DNA of 64,000 nucleotides from Enoplosus armatus. Lineage: Eukaryota > Chordata > Actinopteri > Centrarchiformes > Enoplosidae. Position 1 is the first letter of the stretch. The number at the start of each line of letters is the position of its first letter. Shown piece after piece: positions 44,083-64,000 of the stretch. The notes under the pieces were generated by a model. It searched no databases. It was given only the letters and a program-made list of their open reading frames with translations, and had not been told where the DNA came from. Where the stretch lies: NCBI RefSeq assembly GCF_043641665.1, contig NC_092181.1, forward strand, positions 3,105,421 to 3,169,420, given 5' to 3'. The position numbers were made by a program, and so were the translations under genes.

Positions 44083-45203
44083 CTACATTTTTATGTAATT
44101 TACCTCAATGTACAGTCTGTAGGATACTTTCTGGAAACAAACAAAACAAAACACTGTTCGGGAGAACATGAATTGATATGCATAAAAACAAAAGATGACT
44201 ATAGTTTAGAAAATGAAAGGTGACTGTTTTGGCACCTGCCGTTAATGAGGATGCATTCTGGGCATCACAACGATGGATAAAAATCTCCTAAAGCACTGTA
44301 ACCTGTTTGAGTGACAGGCTTCTGTGGTACTGTATAAAAGTTACCAAAAAAAAAATCATAAGAAAAAGGAAATGGAAATGTCTATTTACAGTTCTGTAAA
44401 CCAAGACCATTTAAAAACACTAGCTTAGAAAAATAAAGATAACCCCATGGTGTTGATTACAAGGAACATTTTTGTTACGGTACTGAACATGCTATTCACA
44501 TTTCCCTTCATAAGAGTTTTTCTTTTTTTACAGGTTTGCAGGTTTTTTTTTGCCCCTGCGTAAACTACAACGACAAATGTCAAAAAAGCTTTTCCTAAAA
44601 TGATGCAGTCCACATAGAAGTAAAACCAATGCTACCATAACCACCTTGGCAGAATGGATATTTTCACATGCATATGCAAATTATGCAAAGAAAAGACAGT
44701 CGACTAGTTCCTATTAGCAATGCAGCTGCCCCTTGTAGCATATCCACTTATTCTATGTTCAAGAAACGAAATCAAAATTGAAAATACAAATATTTGATTT
44801 GTAAAAAAAAAAAACAAAGAAAGAAAAGAAGAAAAAGCTGTAATAAGTTTCTTAAAGTCCTACAAGGTTTTATCCAATGAATCATCACAAAGAGTTGCAG
44901 TTGAACACATTCACCTTTCTCCACACCACATCAAGCCAAACCGTAGATTACAGCATGTTGCTTCCCTTTTGTGGCCTAAATCAACAGGCCGATCCAACAC
45001 TTATGCGACTGACACAACATGTCGAGAGCAAATATAAAAAAGGTGAGGAAAGTTAACATAAAGGATATATTGGATGTTGAAAAAAAGATCAAGTCATCGT
45101 GTTTGAAATTCAGGCAGCTCTCTTGGTGTTCTTCACACGAACACTGATGCATTTGGACACACGTGTTAAACGGACACAAGAGGACATGTCAGTGATAGCT
45201 GGG

Positions 45204-45974
45204 TTAAAGGCCCTGAAAACGTACTGTCTTCATCAGCTTCTTATACGAACACACTGCTTCTGTTTTTGTTATTTCACGAGAGATATTTGAGTTTTCACTA
45301 ATTTGAAGTGGGCGGGGCCCCGTTGGAAAAAGCTGATGTCACATACTTTCGTCTACCAATCAGGATCTATCAACATCTGAATTGAAATCTGATGACAGTT
45401 GGTGGATTTTGGTTACTAACAAAGGTTCCATCCAAATTTAGCACAAAAGAATTTCCTTATAATCAGCAAAAGAAAATGAATGCAAATTAATGCGCGTTTC
45501 TATTTACTATATCAGGAGTCGCTTCAACAGCTGGTGGCGCTAATTCTCCAGTCAAGTGCCATTACACCGTTGCAGAAGAAGAGAGCACAATGAGATGACG
45601 TTATTAAAAGAAAAGCCGTTCAAACCTCAAACGAACAAAAACACAATGAAAACATGATGGAAATATTTGGCATTTATGTTTGTTTCATGTATAAATTTGA
45701 GGGAGGTTACGGTCCTCTTTTTAGGATATTTTGACATTATTTAAATTTTCTGGTGTCTCCACTGTTTTTGTTTGTACAAATTGGAAATGTGGATGGAAAC
45801 GTATTTACTGTCAATTAAATGAAACCACACCCACACAGTCCGGATGAAGAAGACTGACTGACTTTTTCAGAGTTGAACTCTATAAAGAACACCTTAAGAT
45901 GTTTTTTCAGCTCTCATGTTGCTTATTTAGTCATGAATATTTAAATGTTATAAAGACGTTTTCAGGGGCTTTAA
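45204..45974. repeat. TTAA-ended inverted-repeat element, copy 1, with nested insertion
   Basis: The left end TTAAAGGCCCTGAAAACGT and the right end ACGTTTTCAGGGGCTTTAA are complementary at 18 of 19 positions. The interior has GAAGTGGGCGGGGCCC, ACCACACCCACACAGTCCGG and TCATGAATATTTAA, shared with copies at 56196 (inverted) and 58118. It is longer than copy 3 by about 430 bp, mostly the insertion at 45421-45806. Confidence 0.8.
45421..45806. repeat. Nested MITE-like insertion
   Basis: Ends AAAGGTTCCATCCAAATTTA and GGATGGAAACGTATTT are imperfect inverted repeats, and GTACAAATTGGAAATGTGGA mirrors the left side. It interrupts copy 1 of the TTAA-ended family. The other two copies lack it. Confidence 0.6.
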
Positions 45975-47302
45975 GGCTTGTCCTTTGTTGACCTGTAAAG
46001 TTCAAAGCACATGCAAAGACTCAGAGATCCTCATCCAGTTCTGAACGAGTGACACAGTTCTAGGTGTGTTACCAGCTCAGAACTGGATGAGCACTATAAT
46101 GAAATGGTCACTTCACAGTGTTCAACAGAAGAATACTGGACACACTCCAGGACGCCAACAATTCAGGGTCAGCAGATTAAAAAAAAAAAAAACATCCAAC
46201 AAATCCCCAAAACCAAGGAGACAAACGAAACAAGCTAATTACAGTCTGACCTACTGTACTGTACATCCTTAAAAAACCTTATTTCCTTGCATACTGAGGC
46301 CACTTTCAAGCTCCTATTACAAACTCGACAAAGATCACTTCACACACACCTCCCCTGCCAAAATAAAACCCTATGAAATAGTTGTATACAATACTCAAGT
46401 TTCATCTTCCTAAATAAAAGTGGAATAAAATACTGCATGTTAGCTGCTGGTGGCGTTAAACCATTCAACCTGGCAGCTATTTACAGAAACACTGCTGTAG
46501 TTCAGGGTTGTCATAGAGTCTATCGGCATAAGATACAGTTACAGTCCTCATTGTTGCTTGGTAACAACGGATCAGTTCGAGAGCCACTCGTGTACCACAA
46601 CATGTTCTCTCAACCAAACTTCAAACAAAAAATGCATCTGGCTATTGATTGGTTTAACGCCGGCTTGTGCTTCAGTGCTCCTGTGCTTCGGTTTAGTACA
46701 GTGGATTCTTAGCTTACCGCCGCTCGGGACGCTGCCGTCTGAGCGAGTCTACTCACACACAGAAACACACACTCTTACATACGAGTTAGAACAAAGTACT
46801 CCTCTATAATGGCAAGACAACAGACGAAATGAAACTAAAGAGATGAAAAACCGAATGTTGTTCCCATGTTGCATAATAAAAACAATGTGTTACAATGTTA
46901 CAATACAGGATGTGCATCTGTTATCGACACCGTAACTGAAAGGGGTTTTCCATTTGATTATAATGTGCATACTGTGTCAGGAAGGCTAGTCTGTTAGGAT
47001 TAAAACTACAGTTTACTGGCCATATCTGATGGATTGAAGTGTAAATGTGACTGCATCTATTTCATCCACCAGCAGGTCTTAAAAGTCAGCTTATAAAACA
47101 TAATAAGTGTGTGATGTTCTGTCTGTCTGACGGGGGGGGGGGGTTGTTACAGAAATCCAATTTAATCAATTAAAAACCATGAAGGGGTTTTTGTTTTTAT
47201 AATGAAGTTAGGAAAAGTTTGGGTTTGAGAGGACCAAGCATGCATACAGTCATATGATCTGCTGTCTCGCTACTGGTCCTTTTTACTTTCCTCACAAACC
47301 TC

Positions 47303-47304
<2 letters not shown>

Positions 47305-47363
<59 letters not shown>
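47305..47363. repeat. (GT)29 microsatellite
   Basis: Uninterrupted run 170 nt beyond the nt5c2 stop, followed by a TA/CA tract (about 47374-47402). It reads (CA)n in the nt5c2 transcript. Confidence 0.95.
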
Positions 47364-47364
<1 letters not shown>

Positions 47365-47530
47365 ATACAGTATTGATATATATATACACACACACACACA
47401 CATGCACTGGAGATGTTTTTCCTCCCTGCCTCACTTTGAGAGCGGTAACTACCTGACTCTACTGGGAAACATAAGGAGACAGAACAGAGAGGAACAGGAA
47501 CGTGGCTTTCTCTCTATGTCCAACTTGTTA

Positions 47531-61751
<14,221 letters not shown>

Positions 61752-64000
61752 TCTGTGCGAAATTAAACCTCAGTTTGACTCTCCGTTCGTCCGACCTGCT
61801 CACATGGGCAGCTCTGGCCCACAAAACAATGCCCCCTCCTCTCTCTCTTTGCTTTCTTGCCATTCAAAAAATTTTCTGACTTGTTGCAAAAATGATTGTG
61901 GCCATTCCGCGTCATTCTCTGTTGTTGTGTGCTGTCAGTCAGGGTTGTTTGTTGTGCAGCGTGATGTTTGTGGGCCCTCAAAGACATCCAGAACAATCAC
62001 AAGTCAGGTAGAATCAAGCAAGGCCCGGCCCCCAGCGACAGCTGCTTATCATACTGAGATCTGGTTCGATGTAAACGCTTGCAGAATAACTTACTTCTTT
62101 TTTTAGAAGAATCTCACTGGGGCATCAGATTTTTCTTATTTCAGGAAATTGAATTCCTGAATGTGAAAGTTAATCACTAGTAAGTCGTTTTTTTAAACTA
62201 GGGTTCACAAATTCTGATAATTTAAGTGAAAATCTTGTCTAATATTCAAAATGCTCAAATTCAATTGGTCATTGTTTTAATCTAAAAGTCAAGCGCAATC
62301 AAAAACTTAAAATGCACAAATTGATTACATTCAGACACCAAAAGTTAAGATGAAAAATTCAAACTTGAAAATTCAGGCATGATAAGCAATCAAGGCTGAG
62401 CCAGAAAAAAATGTTCCGTTCCGTCAGTCGTGTGATCCAGCGACTTTAAACCCCAAACACTTGAATGTTTTATCTGAATTCATGAACTCAAGTTTTTGAA
62501 AAAGTAAAACTGCTGTCATTTCAGTGGTACTTATCAACATTAAGTATTCAGTAGTGGTCACCTATGTAGGTATTCAGTTACTTACAACATTGTAATTATT
62601 ATGGCTTTATTCTGCTGCCACAGAATACAGTCTAAAGCAGACGTATTACTGAATAAATCAAAACAAACAAACAAACGCAACAAGCTTAAGCCTTTTCCAG
62701 TGAGGGATTTAAATCTAAATCTTTTCTATTTTGTTGCGCTGTTATCATTTCACATGTGACCTCCTGCTCGGTGCCTTTGGGAGGTGTAGTAAAGGACATC
62801 CATAAATGATAAGTAAGATCAGGCCTCTCCTAAGCACACCCATTTTGACAATGGGTGGCGGGGGGTGACGTGATTACCAGAGTCAGCCTCGACTTTGGTC
62901 CCGCTGACAACACTATTGCCTCAAATAGCCCACATGGGCCTCACCACACCTACAACAGAATCCCTTAACAACTTTTACTCCATCCGAGCACAGCTGTGCG
63001 ACAATCTGCCAGACTTTTTCCAATGCCCTCTAATCTCACGAAGACAGTGATTGGACTCCCTGTTATCTGTGCTGGGCAGAGTCGTCAGCCCTCTGCTATG
63101 TGATACACAGCTCGCTATCAGGCCGCATTGTTTCAGCTGAGCTCTTACTTTGAAGGAATGGTCTTTGTCTGTCTGGGAGACAAACAAAAGGTCACCTGCA
63201 GTGGTCTCTTACATTAAAAGAAAAAAAAAAAAGATCAAGCAGCCTTGGTGAATATAATTAAACAGAACTACCATCACAAGTTTATTGTTTTAGTGAGCTC
63301 AACGCCATCTTTGTATCTTTGTTACCTTTGCACGTGTGATTGTTTGCATGTGTGTGCCTGGAGAGGATGGGGGGGGGGTCATGGACAGGGCAACTCATGT
63401 CAGCACAGCAAACACAGAGCTAACAGATGAGTGACAGTTTCATAAACCAATGTGAGCATTGCATATTATATAAGGGTGTGAAAGAACAGGAGTGCCCAGT
63501 GGACACGCATGTCTTAGGCTGAGTTAAACATTGAATAGCAACACACGTTTTATTACTCAGACAAGGATTGAATTCCTCCTTATATCAGCCTTTCCGCAAG
63601 GCGTTTCCTGTCAACAGGTACAGACACAAGGGCCCCTGTTTATGGCAAGACTTAGGCCTAATGTGCCAAAACAGCGCAATCGACATTCAGTTAATGTGGA
63701 GGGCATCATTTTGCCTTCAAGCCATCTACAAGTTTTGGATTCATACGCTCGCTCCCTGGACCTCAACAGTCTGGTGATGTTTTGTCATGAGGCAGAGAGG
63801 CCAGAAAACAGCCAGAAAACCACACCCTGCTTTATTTCATTCCTTGATTTAATTCAAGTTCACAGACATAAGTGACATGGCCTGGTAAGGGTTCTGCTCC
63901 ACTTAACGACAGGCAAAGAGAGACAGCAGATAAAAGAGAAGAGTCTAAGAAGAGAAACTCTCTACAATGTTAGGTCGCTATCGTCCAAGTAAAAGCCAGT
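61752..64000. other. Region upstream of (or within a further first intron of) nt5c2
   Basis: No exon of a neighbouring gene was recognised on either strand. The first 100 nt on the nt5c2 strand are purine-rich (AGAGAGAGAGGAGGGGGCAT), without a CpG island or TATA box. The rest is AT-rich with a G-run at about 63370-63378. The main nt5c2 promoter may lie outside the window. Confidence 0.55.

Larger units (their letters stand above)
43575..47530 (-). other. nt5c2: nt5c2 3' UTR and flanking intergenic DNA
   Basis: No ORF with protein similarity on either strand. On the minus strand the first clear AATAAA downstream of the nt5c2 stop is at 44082-44077. The 3' UTR may therefore run about 3.4 kb, with an inverted-repeat element (45204-45974) and a TG/CA microsatellite (47305-47363) inside it. 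An alternative ATTAAA lies at 47166-47161. Confidence 0.4.

Overview
This is a vertebrate nuclear window, most likely from a percomorph-type teleost fish. It holds three multi-exon protein genes with GT-AG introns, abundant TG/CA microsatellites and several dispersed repeat families of the kind scattered through spiny-rayed fish genomes. I see no operons, CRISPR arrays, prokaryotic signals, tRNA genes or rRNA genes.

Layout. (1) From 886 to 4161, plus strand: as3mt, arsenite methyltransferase, nine exons, apparently lacking only its first small coding exon. (2) From 5902 to 38875, plus strand: cnnm2, a CNNM/ACDP magnesium-transport protein. It is complete in eight exons (855 codons from the first ATG), with a 20.9-kb first intron, a CpG-rich promoter and first exon, and an upstream ORF. 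(3) From 61751 down to 47531, minus strand: nt5c2, cytosolic purine 5'-nucleotidase II, 17 coding exons (564 codons). cnnm2 and nt5c2 converge across roughly 5 to 8.6 kb that holds their 3' UTRs and repeats. The order as3mt > cnnm2 > < nt5c2 matches AS3MT-CNNM2-NT5C2 of human 10q24.32.

I rebuilt the exons by hand from reading frame, splice dinucleotides and remembered human proteins. Every junction closes in frame: 1071 nt for visible as3mt, 2568 nt for cnnm2 and 1695 nt for nt5c2, all multiples of three. Splice-level features stand out: a GC-AG intron in cnnm2 (intron 3), a (TG)25 tract 17 nt upstream of the cnnm2 exon 2 acceptor, a 63-nt symmetric cassette exon in cnnm2, a CA repeat just downstream of an nt5c2 donor, and an nt5c2 first coding exon that does not resemble the main human N-terminus.

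The rest is non-coding. Identifiable pieces include a hAT relic with near-perfect 8-bp target duplications and a decayed BED finger, a PIF/Harbinger-like relic, long foldback elements in several families, a TTAA-ended inverted-repeat family present three times around nt5c2, and a possible solo LTR. The three genes act in separate pathways (arsenic methylation, magnesium homeostasis, purine nucleotide turnover). Their adjacency is conserved, but nothing here shows that they work together. I found no previously undescribed biological system; the most interesting items concern splicing and transposable elements.
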